Source of the DNA: Sipunculus nudus
Taxonomy: Eukaryota; Annelida; Sipuncula; Golfingiida; Sipunculidae
DNA: 64,000 nt
Reading direction: 5' to 3'
NCBI GenBank assembly: GCA_026874595.1
Contig: CM049313.1
Span: 69,372,659-69,436,658 of the forward strand
Part shown: positions 11,324 to 22,246 of the stretch, piece after piece
Position numbering within the stretch: the first letter of the stretch is position 1
Layout: each line of letters starts with the position of its first letter
Program-made: the position numbers and the translations under genes
Notes under the pieces: generated by a model
Told to the model about the DNA's origin: nothing
What the model saw: the letters and a program-made list of their open reading frames with translations, nothing else
Database searches by the model: none

Positions 11324-14300
11324 AACAATATACATTTATGTTTGGTGAGCAAAAGTATAGTTCCACCCCTCCAAATATTTACCAGCACTAGTGTTTTGCA
11401 GTTAACTTTGTAAAATTAACCAGTAAACCTATATTTGAGTGACTATAGAACACCTCATGCACCATCAGAGGCATCATGATTTTACTGTATTTTAGACTTG
11501 ATAATATGGATTTACCATGTAAGGTAAACAGTATCTTGAGTCATATTTGTATTGAAATATAACTTCAAAATTACCAAAAATACCAAGCCTCTTAACACAT
11601 ATTAGCCTGAGTTCTAAAATGTAGCATTTAGAAAATAAAATTTAAAATTAGTCACAGTACACCCTAAACCATAAGGAAAAGATTACACTTTGAGAATGTT
11701 ACCTTCCATCCCCATACCACCCTTTACCAATCACATTCGGAATGTATGTGCCCATGCCTATGGGTTGTAATATATCAAAATGGAGAACTGATTGTTAATA
11801 TTTCTATTGATTATGAGCTCAACTGTGTAGAGGTTTGATCTTGTGTGTGTATCATTACAGTATGCTTAGACCACATTAACTGATTTAGTATGGTAATTTT
11901 GTATTTTGTAATTGCTTATTTCAGTAAACATACAATAACCTACATTAATTAGGTGCTACTATGGTATTGTGATCATTCATGTTAAGATGGTTAACATGCT
12001 TTCTCAGTGACAATTTTCGTATTACATGTGAATTACATTGATATAAATTGACTGTTTTTAGTGCATAGAATAAGTATATCATTAAGATTCTAGAAAGTAC
12101 TACATTGCTGTAGATTTATTGTTTTTAGTTTACTGAGTAAATATTTCATTACGATTCTAAGATAACCACACACCAATGGCATGTTTTAACTACCTTAATC
12201 ATGTACACATTACAAAAACATTGTTTCTTTTCAACCATATTTGATTAGGGGTCTTAGAACTTTCAAGTTTAAGAGTATATGTGTAGAATATTTAAACGAT
12301 GATTCAGTATTCTTTCAGGGGTCTGTGTTGGTATTATTAAGTGCATATAGTCCTCATTTGCTTGACAGAAAATTGTTATTCTTGTGAGCATGTTTCCACA
12401 ATCCTGTGTGTACATTTTATGTACGTATATATATGTATGGTATTCTGATCTTGTATAAATAAATGTTTGTTAAACTGAAATGTTTGTTGAACCTTATATA
12501 TTTTTCCATTTGTCACATAATTGTTGTTCTTTAGAAACAACCCTCCTTAATATATACTTGGTATGTTCATATAGAGCTCATGTGAGTCAACTTTTTTTCA
12601 ACCACATTCAATATGCCCTGTATGGATGGACAGATGCATAACAGTCTGATACTGCTTAACACACAACATTTACCAAAATTCAATAGCAAAGAATTTAAGT
12701 CTGGACCGAAAACAATTTAATGGGTGCATAATTTTACGGGTGCACAGAGAAAAATACAGTAATGACCGAAAACAATTACAGTAATGACTGCTTATTTTTA
12801 CGGTCAGCCTGAAGAATTTTACAGTCGAGACTGAAAACATTCTACAGTAATGACTGTATAATTTTACAGTAATAACCGAAAAATTTTAAGGCCATGACCG
12901 AAAAAATTACGGTCATGACTGTAAAAATTTTACAGTAAAAGGATGGAAGCCTCATCTGCCAGTATAATACCGTAAATTTTACGGTTATTTCTAAGAGTGT
13001 ATAAAGTGTAAAAAGGCAAAACTCTAAAATCGTGTTCTGCTAGTTTCAAGTGAGCAAATTATTGAATGTCAGATTAAAAACTTTAGTATTTATGTATACA
13101 AGGTCTTGAATGTTATACTAGCCATTTCTGATACCTCTTTTTCTAATTCCACGGTAATTGTCTTTCTCAAGAATTGTTATCATATTATCCTCCTTGCATT
13201 ATGTAACAATCGGGTGGAGGATGAAGATATTGTTCAAACGGAGTATCTCTTGGTGCTGTACATGCACAAGCATAAAACATTCAGTATTTTTATTCAAAAG
13301 GAAAGGAGGGATGCCAATTTGGATTTGGCCCTTTCGCCGTAAGCCCCCCCAAAATAATTATATGTCCATTTTCTCACATATCAAGGTTGCAATGAAGCTT
13401 TCCATGGCGACAGATCCAAACTTGATGACAGAAACATATATGTTAATATATGTGTATTTTCATACATGCTAAATGTAATGAACCTCAGATCTCACTAGGT
13501 CAGACCTGACGTAGTTTTAGCCTTGCCCGCAATCTAGGTCTCCCACGGTAAATTAATTAAAACGGCTAATGGATGGTTTCCTACGTTATTCTATACCTCT
13601 CATACAGAAAATAACTGTCATTTATCCAGGGCCTATGTGATCAAAGGTCTCGCAAGGGTATTTGCGAGAATAAACCATTCGCAAACCTCTCGCAGACTGA
13701 TTTTGGATGTTATCAAAACTTTCGCAAACTCACTATTAGGCGCAGGCACACGTAAATTTGCGAATTTCAAAAACCTCTCGCAGCGCATCTTGTAGCCTCT
13801 TTTGGCCCTATTCATGTACGGAATAGAGCCGAAACAGGTAAATGCTTCATATTTCAATTCCAGCTCAAGCCTAAATGGTTAATATCAGTTACTTTTTTTC
13901 AAATAATTCCATGTGTTTATATAAACATTAATATATATATATATGTAAGAATGTTTTTTTATTTAAAATGTTATAAAATAATTATACTTTATGGTCATAA
14001 AATAAATATATTAATATGTTTCTGCATATTATATGTGTCTATTCCTTTAAATTTTCATAACATATATAACATTATATATTCAATATGGCTAAACCCTTTT
14101 TTTTACGTATGTGGTCCCTCTCCTACAAAATCGGCATCCTTTGTGCATACACAATTAATATCTAAATAGAGATGACATAGCAAGTAAAAATGCATATATC
14201 ATAACAAATATCTAATATTTTCTGCTTAGAAATAAATTTTTCCAATTTTAAATGAAAATTTATTAATCTGAAGTCTCAGAACTGAGTTTCCATTTCAATG

Positions 14301-15098
14301 ACGTCAATAAATGTATATAGGTTTATATAATTATATATATAATACATAAATTAGATATCAGTTACATTATTATATTATATATAATATCAGAATTCCGTGA
14401 GCTGAATTAGCTGATTAATTATCTCATATTTTCATCGGTGCAAACGGTTGTATCGGTGCACGTTTCTCTGCATGATTTATTGGAGAATTTGAATATAGAA
14501 CTGACAGCAATAGTAAAAAATTAAAATGTTCCATTGACTATTTGATTCTACAGAAGAATTCACAAAAACTTTTGAAAAAATACGATCAAAGACAAGATTA
14601 GTGAGGTAACAAATCAATATTTCAAGTTTAACGTTGGTACTTGTCATAGGTTGCATGTCTATGGCATATCTATAGATATGGCAGACATGTCTATAAATTA
14701 ATTTCGGATAGGTTTACATTTGTATAAAATCAGAAAATTACTTAACTTGGTAAATTATCTAATTTGTATGACATGAATCTATACAGCTTCACATGATTAA
14801 AATGCGATTGATGAAAGTTAATTCTTAAACTTCATTTTTTATTAATAAGATTTTTACTATATATAAAACAATCATATGATATAAATGAATTAGAAATATT
14901 CCTGCTTTTGAACATCTATTTTCTCATTATCACTGTAAGTATATATAAAACGTTTCCGAATTCTCGACAATCAGAACATATGCTTATGTAAAAATGTATT
15001 ACTATTATTAAACAATAATAATATGCACATTCAAACAATGTATTGAAGCTTTTGCGCATATAAATCGTGCTGAGAGGATTGCAAAATATGATGCACAG

Positions 15099-15708
15099 TG
15101 GTACAGGTGCTCTTTTAATTATGTGACATGGGCGTAACTCCTGTTGTGGCGCTCGTGTCTGGCCGCGTATAACATTCTGTGTTTAATCCGTATATAAAGG
15201 GACTTTGTTTTAGAACGGAAGGGCAGAGAGAGAGCAGCAGAGCAGATTCCGGCGGACGCAAAAGCGTGTGTCAGGGCCTTGTCCGACTAAATTTTCAAAG
15301 ACTTTCTCCTGGAATGTATGCATTTGGACTTCAGTTTACTTTCTCGGTTGTTGCAAGAACTTTCCACTGGACTGTCATTCTCCGAGAGTTTACATTTAAA
15401 GGACTTATCGTTGTTATGGTGTTGGTATCCAGGTACTGTGCACATACATTATTTTCTCTGTGATTGTATTGACTTGTTGCCGTACCGCTGTTTTACTGTA
15501 TAATTGTATTGATTTAGTGTATTGTAATGTTAGGGTTGTTTTCAAAATAAATTATAGTTATTTGTTAACAAAAAAACACTGACTTCTTTATTCATTCCCC
15601 TAGACATTTCAAGCTGCCTAGTGTTACAGAATCTGATTTTTTTTATCTCCGTTACAGAATTTGTGTGCATCACGCATACGTTATCTGTTTATATTAGGTT
15701 CCGTTACA
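15099..15708 (+). repeat. 5' LTR of Gmr1-like retrotransposon
   Basis: It starts TGGTACAGGTGCTC and ends TTCCGTTACA, and aligns with the 3' LTR at 20963-21767. It is shorter (610 against 805 bp) because about 180 bp of the upstream part, equivalent to 21053-21231, is missing. A TATA-like GTATATAAAGGG is at 15189-15200 and AATAAA near 15546. No clean target duplication is seen: CACAG at left, AGAGC right of the element. Confidence 0.9.
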
Positions 15709-15715
15709 TAAAATT

Positions 15716-15732
15716 TGGGGCTCGTCCAGGAT
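15716..15732 (+). other. Primer-binding site, tRNA-Pro-like
   Basis: TGGGGCTCGTCCAGGAT begins 7 bases after the 5' LTR. It closely resembles the tRNA-Pro primer-binding site known from several retroelements, with one fewer G and one substitution. Confidence 0.7.
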
Positions 15733-15875
15733 GCTTAATAGTTTTCAAATTTATAAGGCCTTGACTTGGACACATTGTTTTATCATACCTTGTTTACAAG
15801 ATTACATATTGTTTACAGTACATTGTTAACAAGATTTATCTCAGTGGTTTTTTGTTATTGTTTTGACATCTTAAC

Positions 15876-16863
15876 ATGTCAGATTTCAAACCTGAGACAT
15901 TTGTTGACGATCCCGACCCTTATCAACTTGAACAGTTGTCCAAAGAACAGTTGTTGCGTTTGGGACAACACTTAGGGCTAAGTGTGAAAAAAGCTTTGAG
16001 AAAGCCTGATATCATTGCTAAAATCATGCAAGATCTAGTTAGCAAAGGTTTTATTGAAGAGACTGAAGTTGAAACATAAAAAAAAATGATAGCCTTGCTA
16101 TGCAATTGGAATTAAAGAAGTTAGAAATGCAACATGAGCTAGCATTAAAACAGTTAGAATTAGAAAAAACAACAAGAAAAAGAAATTGAGTTAAAATGAC
16201 TGAAGTTCGAAAGACTTAAAGGTAGAACGTAGTCTAAGTGCTACCCCTACTCACAGTTTTGATGTTACTAAACACATTAGACTTGGCCTACCTTTTCAAG
16301 AAAAAGAGGTTGATAAATATTTCGTACACTTTGAGAAGGTAGCTGAAAATTTAAAATGGCCTAAGGAAAATTGGACTATGCTGTTACAAAGTGTATTGAC
16401 TGGCAAGGCCAGAGAAATTTATACAGAGCTTTCAGTAGGAGCTGCTGCTGACTATGACCTGGTAAAACGGTTAATCCTAAAAGGTTATGAGTTAGTTCCA
16501 GAGGCTTACCGCCAGAAATTCAGAAATTGGGAAAAGTGCAAAAATCAGACCTACGTTGAATTTGCTAGGACAAAGGAGCAGTTGTTTGATCGCTGGTGTA
16601 GTTCTAAAAATGTAATGAAAGATTATGAAAATTTGCGCCAGTTGATTTTGCTTGAAGAATTTAAGCGCTGCATTAACGCAGATGTTAAAACTTTTCTCGA
16701 TGAGAAAAGTCCTGGAACACTTGACATTGCTGCTCAATTAGCTGATGATTATTCATTGAAATACAAAGTGTCCTTTACTAGCAAATCAAACCAGTCATTG
16801 AAAAATAAGAATGTGAAACATATATGGTCAAAAGAAATTTACAGCGCAATCTCTCAGTACTAG
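15876..16863 (+). pseudogene. gag: gag: N-terminal region and SCAN-like capsid, broken
   Basis: The first frame (15876-16079) starts MSDFKPETFVDDPDPYQLEQ and ends at a stop. A second piece (about 16088-16185) encodes a charged heptad-like stretch (LELKKLEMQHELALKQLELE), likely a coiled coil. A third open stretch (16204-16863) holds the capsid. It includes AREIYTELSV and then YELVPEAYRQKFRNWEK, the hallmark of the capsid region related to the SCAN domain of vertebrate zinc-finger proteins. From memory, the SCAN domain has been traced to Gmr1-like gag. Gag would form the particle that packages the element's RNA. At least two frame changes and internal stops make it inactive as written. Confidence 0.85.
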
Positions 16864-17209
16864 TAGTCCTGATAGTTCAGCAAAGCCCATAGCTACATCT
16901 CAGTCCACGTCCACTGTGTCTAAGTCCAACAAAGACCAGTCATTTTCAAAGAAAATATGTAATTACTGCAAGAAGGAAGGTCATCTAATATCTGACTGCT
17001 GGAAACTTGCGAATAGACCAAATGGCAAACCTTCCGGTTTTGTTTCAAAATCCATGCATAACATAGTTCAAGAGCCAGGCTCTTTTCATGTAAATAAGGC
17101 GTACAACTCCTTTGTTGACTCAAATAAAGAGTTTGATGCTACGAAGGCCCAAGTGCCGTCTAAATCCAAAGAAGAATCCGTAGATTGCGGGTTAATAAAC
17201 CTCAGTTGA
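16826..17209 (+). pseudogene. gag: gag nucleocapsid with CCHC zinc knuckle
   Basis: Shifted one frame relative to the capsid part, a serine-rich linker leads to a zinc knuckle at 16958-16999, CNYCKKEGHLISDC. Spacing is CX2CX4HX4C with all four zinc ligands present. Such knuckles bind the genomic RNA of retroelements. The frame runs on to a stop at about 17207-17209. The frame break near 16.83 kb looks like a single-base change. Confidence 0.85.
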
Positions 17210-17584
17210 TTCTTGCGAGGAATTAAATAAAGCCGGGTCCTTTCAACACTCCTGCGAGGAGTATTCCCTAAATGAGGCTAAGTCCTTTTATGACTCTTGC
17301 GAGAGTATTTAAAATGAGGCCAGGTCCTCTTAGACAAACAAAAGTTTGTTTCTTTTGAGGAAAATTCCTCTGTTGACTCCCATGAGGGCTTTGATGATAA
17401 AAAGGGTGTAGATTCCTTAGATGACTCTGAAACAGAGTTTATGACTGACACTGTCAATGTCAGTTCTTTGTTTGATGAGGTTGAGGTAGCAGATTCCTCT
17501 CTTGACTCTGAAATAGAGTTATTTGAGCCATTCATACATGATGGTTTTGTATCACTTTCAAGTGATTTTTCAGATTCTACCCCT
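17210..17584 (+). pseudogene. Gag-pol linker with degenerate acidic repeats
   Basis: This carries several imperfect copies of a short acidic and serine-rich unit (words encoding SFYDSCE, SVDSHEG, SLDDSETE), interrupted by stops and frame changes. It lies between the zinc knuckle and the protease, so it is the low-complexity linker of the polyprotein. No domain is recognised. Confidence 0.5.
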
Positions 17585-17980
17585 ATTGGAATTTTGAGGG
17601 ACACTGGTTCAGGCTAGACTCTAATGTTAGCAAACACTTTGCCATTTTCTAATATGTCCTTTACTGGTGCACATGCACTGGTTAATGGTGTGTTTTCAGA
17701 CAGGCACACTTCAGTTCTGCTTCACAGTATCCATTTAAAGTCAGATTTGATTTCTGGGAATATTACTGTGGGCATAAGAACTTCATTACCCTTTAAGGGA
17801 ATTCAGTTGTTACTAGGCAATGATGTTGCAGGTGACAGAGTACAGCCTGTACCAATAGTGACAGAAAAGCCGTCACTTGATCAGGACACTGATCCGGAAA
17901 GTCAGGAAATTCCTGGTTTGTATCTTTCATGTGCTGTAACTAGATCTATGGCCAAGAAAAACACACATGAGGAAAATGGT
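17585..17980 (+). pseudogene. pol: Retroviral-type aspartic protease, stop next to active site
   Basis: The active-site motif LRDTGSG lies at 17594-17614 and is followed at once by an in-frame TAG (17615-17617). The same frame then continues with a flap-region stretch and FKGIQLLLGNDVAG (near 17795-17830), the usual C-terminal protease motif of this group. A tail with AVTRSMAKKN precedes the integrase. The enzyme would cleave the Gag-Pol polyprotein. The stop directly after the catalytic motif argues against activity. Confidence 0.85.
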
Positions 17981-18089
17981 CCAGATAATAACACTTTAGG
18001 AGTCACTAGTGACTCGTCTAACGACTCGCCCGTACAGGATGCAGCATTCTCAAGGTCAATCTTATCGCGGAACAGCATAAGGACCCTGA

Positions 18090-19361
18090 TATTTCATGTT
18101 TGTTTCCCAGGTCAGTTTCTAAAGATGAGCTGTCACAGAACCCAGTTTATTTCTATGTCAAAAATGGAGTGCTTTTGTGTAAATGGCGACCACCTGATGT
18201 ATGTGCTGATGATGAGTGGGCCATCAAACATCAAAAAGTAATGCCCAAAAGCTTTCGCAGTGAAGTTCTATGCCTGTCACATGAGGCTCCTTTGTCTGGC
18301 CATGTAGGTATAAATAAAACTTATTAGAAAGCTAGTACCCACTTCTATTGGCCTAACCTCAGGAAAGATGTTGTACAATATTGTAAATCATGCCATACAT
18401 GCCAGATGGTAGGCAAGCCCAATCAGAACCCTCCTAAGGCCCCACTTAGGCCTATTCCTGCTTTCGAGGAACCATTCAATATTTATTGTTGCTTGTGTTG
18501 GACCACTGCCCAAAACAAATTCTGGACATGAATACTTGCTGTCAATTATGAGCGCATCTACCAGGTTCCCCGAGGCAATACCATTGCGCAAAATTCATGC
18601 TGAAAGTGTTGTCAAAGCTCTGACCAAGTTTTTACAACTTTTGGATTACCAAAATCCTTCCAGTGTGACCAAGGGTCTAATTTTATGTCTGGCTTATTCC
18701 AACAAGTTATGCTTGAGCTAGGTATAAAACAGTACAGCACGTCGCCATAACATCCAGAAAGTCAGGGCGCCCTCGAGCGTTTTCACCTGACATTAAAAAC
18801 ATGATCAGGACTTATTACTATGACACACTAAAAGACTTGGATGAAGGAATCCACCTATTGTTGTTTGCTATAAGAGAAACCTTTCAAGAGTCCTTGGGTT
18901 TCTGTCCCTCTGAACTAATTTTCGGATATGGACCTCTAACGGAACGTCCATTGAAACTGCTTAAAGAAAAACTCTTGTGTGAAAATCCTGATTCTCTTAG
19001 ACTGCAGTATGTCTCAGACTTTCGCACCAAACTACACAATGCTTGTGAGATTGCAAAGTCAAATCTAAAATCTGCACAAAGTAAAATGGAAACAAAGTAT
19101 GACAAGAACACTGTAAGTAGGACGTTTGAGCCTGGTGAAAAGGTTCTTGCCTTACTTACCATCCCTGGCAGACCTTTGCAAGCTGGGTATTTTGGTCCTT
19201 ACATTGTTGACAAGAAAGTCAGTGATTTGAATTACATACTGTTGACACCAGATAGACGTAAGAAGAAACAATTCTGCCATGTTAACATGTTGAAACCATA
19301 TTATGACAGAAATAGCACATCAGATGTTGTACAAAATGTTACTGCTGTTATAATTGTGTAA
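18090..19361 (+). pseudogene. pol: Ty3/gypsy-type integrase located upstream of RT
   Basis: In order: an H2C2 zinc-binding domain (LSHEAPLSGHVGINKTY near 18276-18324, then YCKSCHTCQ near 18379-18405) and the catalytic core. The core has VACVGPLPKTNSGHEYLLS, then FQCDQGSNF in a shifted frame, then HPESQGALERFH. A C-terminal GPY/F module (GYFGPYIVDKK, then HVNMLKPYYD) follows. The first catalytic aspartate position reads alanine (VACVG); the second aspartate and the glutamate are present. There are in-frame stops at 18325-18327 and just before HPESQ, and frame changes near 18.48 and 18.64 kb. Integrase would insert the cDNA. Its place before the reverse transcriptase is unusual for a gypsy-type enzyme. 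Confidence 0.9.
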
Positions 19362-19444
19362 AAACTTACCCTGACCCAGTTAAAGTAGATACCGATTGTA
19401 AGTGTGATGTAGACATTCAGTGTGGTACAGTACCATTAAAAAAC

Positions 19445-20128
19445 TCAGACGTGCTTAAAAACCTGGATGCCAAACTGTCACGCCTTCCCGCACAAGACCT
19501 CAAGAACCTGCTGCGGAATTATGAACATTTGTTTAGTGACATCTCAACGCGAACTAATATGTTGTGCCATGACGTCGAATTTGGCGAGACAAGCGCAGCC
19601 AAGCAACATCCATATAGACTGATTCCAGAAAAATCAAAAGTATCTACAGGATGAGATTCAATATTTGCTGGACAATGATTTTATTGAACCTAGTAACAGT
19701 AACTGGAGTTCACCATGTATTCTTGTGCCAAAACATGATGGAAGTTACCGTATGTGCACAGATTATCGAAGATTGACACGTTCCCGATTCCAAGGATCGA
19801 TGATTGTATTGATAGAGTCGGTAGTTCCAGGTATATTTCCAAGTCTGACTTGCTAAAAGGATTCTGGCAAATTCCGCTTACATATCGAGCGAAAGAAGTG
19901 TCCGTATTTGTGACGCTGCAAGGACTGTACCAGTATAAAGTTATGCCGTTTGGCATGAAGAACTCGCCAGCCACGTTCCAGCGCCTCATCCATATAGTTG
20001 TCAAGGACATTCAGGGCTGCGATGCATATATTCATGACCTCATCGTGTACAGCGACACCTGGGAGAAACATCTGCAAATTCTTCGCGACCTCTTCGAAAA
20101 AACTCAGTGAAGCACGTCTGACCGTCAA
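19445..20128 (+). pseudogene. pol: Reverse transcriptase, Ty3/gypsy type, mutated active site
   Basis: Motifs in order: KQHPYRLIPEKSK; NDFIEPSNSNWSSPCILVPK; DGSYRMCTDYRR; FPIPRIDDCIDRVG; SKSDLLKGFWQIPLT (first catalytic aspartate present); YQYKVMPFGMKNSPATFQR; and the catalytic box, which reads YIHDLIVYS where the family has two adjacent aspartates. At least two frame changes (near 19.65 and 19.79 kb) split it. It would copy the element's RNA into DNA. Missing a catalytic aspartate and lacking a continuous frame, it is dead. Confidence 0.92.
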
Positions 20129-20139
20129 ATGAGCAAAAT

Positions 20140-20835
20140 TTGAGTTTTGTCATGCACAAGTATCATTTTTGGGTCATATTGTAGGGCAGTGTCAGGTAAA
20201 ACCTGTTGATGCTAAGATAAGTGCTATTTCTGCATTTCCTAGACCAGAAAACAAAAAGCAAATAATGCGTTTTCTTGCTATGGTCGGGTACTACAGGAAG
20301 TTTTGTCCAAATTTTGCTGCTGTAGCTGAACCTTTGACTAATTTGTTTGAGAAGAAACAAAAGTTTGTATGGAGTATTCAGTGTGAAAGTGCATTTTAGA
20401 ATTTGAAGGCAATTCTGCAAAGTTCACCAGTTTTAGCAGCTTCAGACTTTTCTGTACCTTTTAAGTTAGCTGTAGATGCTAGTAATACTGCTGCTGGTGC
20501 TGTGTTGTTACACGAAGGCAATGATGGCATAGATCATCCAATTTGTTATTTCTCAAGAAAGTTTAATACAAACCAGAAAAAATAGTCCACTATTGAAAAA
20601 GAATGTTTGGCTTTGATTTTGGCGTTACAACATTTTGAAGTTTATGATACTTAATCAGTCAGGCCTATCATTGTTTTCACTTATCACAATCCCCTCACGT
20701 TCATGAACCAGCTGAAGTGTAAAAATCAAAGATTGTTGAGATGGAGTTTGTTCTTACAGGATTACAATCTTAATATCATACACATTAAAGCGAAAGACAA
20801 TGTACTTGCTGATTGCTTATCGAGATGTTTATGAA
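20140..20835 (+). pseudogene. pol: RT connection and RNase H, broken
   Basis: FLGHIVGQCQVKPVDAKISA and FLAMVGYYRKFCPNFAAVAE are the standard connection motifs. The RNase H part follows: KLAVDASNTAAGAVLLHEG, then CYFSRKF, IEKECLALILALQHFE, and DNVLADCLSR at the end. Where relatives have an aspartate before HNPL, this copy has tyrosine (TYHNPLTF). In-frame stops lie at 20397-20399, about 20583-20585 and about 20653. RNase H degrades the RNA strand during reverse transcription. No integrase follows it; the 3' LTR begins about 130 bases downstream. Confidence 0.9.
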
Positions 20836-20951
20836 ATGTTGTAAACAGGATGTTTATGTAATGTTCTAAGATGATTTTTGAGATGTTGTAAGGATTTAGT
20901 GATTGTGATCGCAAAAAGAAAGTTTTCCGTGAAAACTTTCTTTTTTCTACC

Positions 20952-20962
20952 AGGAGGGGGAG
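20952..20962 (+). other. Polypurine tract
   Basis: AGGAGGGGGAG sits directly before the TG that opens the 3' LTR, the expected site for plus-strand priming. Confidence 0.85.
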
Positions 20963-21767
20963 TGTTACAGGTGCTCTTTTTATTATGTGACACGGGCGTA
21001 TCTCCTGCTGTGGCACTCGTGTCTGGCTGCGTATTATATTCTGTGTTTAATCAGTACTGGTTGAACTCTTGTTGTTATGCTGGCTTGGGGCGAGATCACG
21101 TGTACACCATGGTGTGTAGAGGCACGACGATGTCTTTCTAGAGAATTCCTCAAACGCTCTTTTACTGTGATTGCGCAAGATCTTATAGACTGTTCGAGAA
21201 GTGGAAAATTCTCGGCTTGGGGTGTGAAGGTATATGAAGGGACTGTGTTTTAGAACGGAAGGGCAGAGAGAGAGAGAGAGAGAGCAGCAGAGCAGATTCC
21301 GGCGGACGCACAAGCGTGTCAGGGCCTTGTCCGACGAATGCGGCAATTTTAGATTTTCAAAGACTTTCTCCTGGAATGTATGCATTTGGACTTCAGTTTA
21401 CTTTTTGGGTTGTTGCAAGAACTTTCCACTGGACTGTCATTCTCCGAGAGTTTACATTTAAAGGACTTATCGTTGTGATGGTGTTGGTATCCGGGTACTG
21501 TGCACATACATTATTTTCTCTATGATTGTATTGACTTGTTGCTGTATCGCTGTTTTACTGTATAATTGTATATAAGTGTATTGTAATGTTAGAGTTGTTT
21601 TCAGAATAAATTATAGTTATTTGTTAACAAAAAATTATTGACTACTTTACTCATTCCCCTAGACATTTCACGCTGCCTAATGTTACAGAATCTGATTTTT
21701 TTAATCTCCGTTACAGAATTTGTGTTCATCACGCATACGTGATCTCTTTATATTAGGTTCCGTAACA
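20963..21767 (+). repeat. 3' LTR of Gmr1-like retrotransposon
   Basis: It starts TGTTACAG and ends CCGTAACA, giving short inverted TGTTAC/GTAACA ends. It is 805 bp long. It contains a GA run (21267-21284) longer than in the 5' LTR and an AATAAA near 21605. The many point differences from the 5' LTR indicate an old insertion. Confidence 0.92.
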
Positions 21768-22188
21768 AGAGCAAATACCACATGTAAAAAGCAAAATTTC
21801 TGTCAATGAGGCATAATGATTATGACAGTAATTAAAGTGTAAGTAAACAAGTTTAAGTATCTTTTGCGGATGTTTACCAGGCGTTCATAAAATTAACGTT
21901 ATTAAATATGTAATTAAGGGATACGTTGGATGGCGTTGAAAAACGCAGCAAGAGGTTCAACTCCCCTCCTTCTTCCCATCATCCTGTCATTTAAGGAAAA
22001 AATCTTGATATATCAGTTTAACGTCAGGGATTAGTTCTAAATTGGCAGCTTAGCGCACGTTTGATTTCTGGATTCTCCTAGCTCCGTTGCCGTGATACCT
22101 GAAATCCAGTCTTAAATAAATACATACCATTTTTGTTACCTTCATCTTCTTTTAATATAAAGTACAGCCTTAACCGTTGGGTCTGTAA

Positions 22189-22214
22189 ACATTAATATAT
22201 ATAAATATATATAA

Positions 22215-22246
<32 letters not shown>
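22189..22246. repeat. (AT)n-(GT)n microsatellite
   Basis: ATATAAAT words pass into about 24 bases of GT dinucleotides. It lies within the right arm of the hAT-like element. Confidence 0.9.

Larger units (their letters stand above)
8832..12999. mobile_element. 4.17-kb TIR DNA element with CACTC ends, TA target duplication
   Basis: The ends are CACTCTTAG and CTAAGAGTG. The inverted match continues imperfectly for about 30 bases through GTAAAnTTTnCGGT words. Flanking TA (8830-8831 and 13000-13001) is the target duplication: removing the element plus one TA recreates the undisturbed sequence at 631-646 in copy 1. Subterminal zones (8836-8990 and 12720-12985) are packed with inverted ACTGTAA, ACCGTAA and TTACAGT words. 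Ends and subterminal arrays resemble CACTA/EnSpm elements, though a TA duplication would also fit Tc1/mariner-like insertion. I find no transposase, so it is probably non-autonomous. Confidence 0.85.

Noticed and set aside
13633-13857. 74-codon minus-strand frame inside the left arm of the hAT-like element as a transposase remnant
   Set aside because: It begins within bases of the TIR and shows none of the hAT transposase motifs; it covers the CGCAAA subterminal repeats.
16492-20420. Minus-strand frames opposite gag and pol (for example 17278-17604, 18884-19162, 19690-20010, 20163-20420)
   Set aside because: They mirror the true coding strand of the retrotransposon, whose plus-strand frames carry all recognisable motifs.
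15094-21772. 5-bp target duplication for the LTR element
   Set aside because: CACAG at left and AGAGC at right do not match, so no duplication is claimed.
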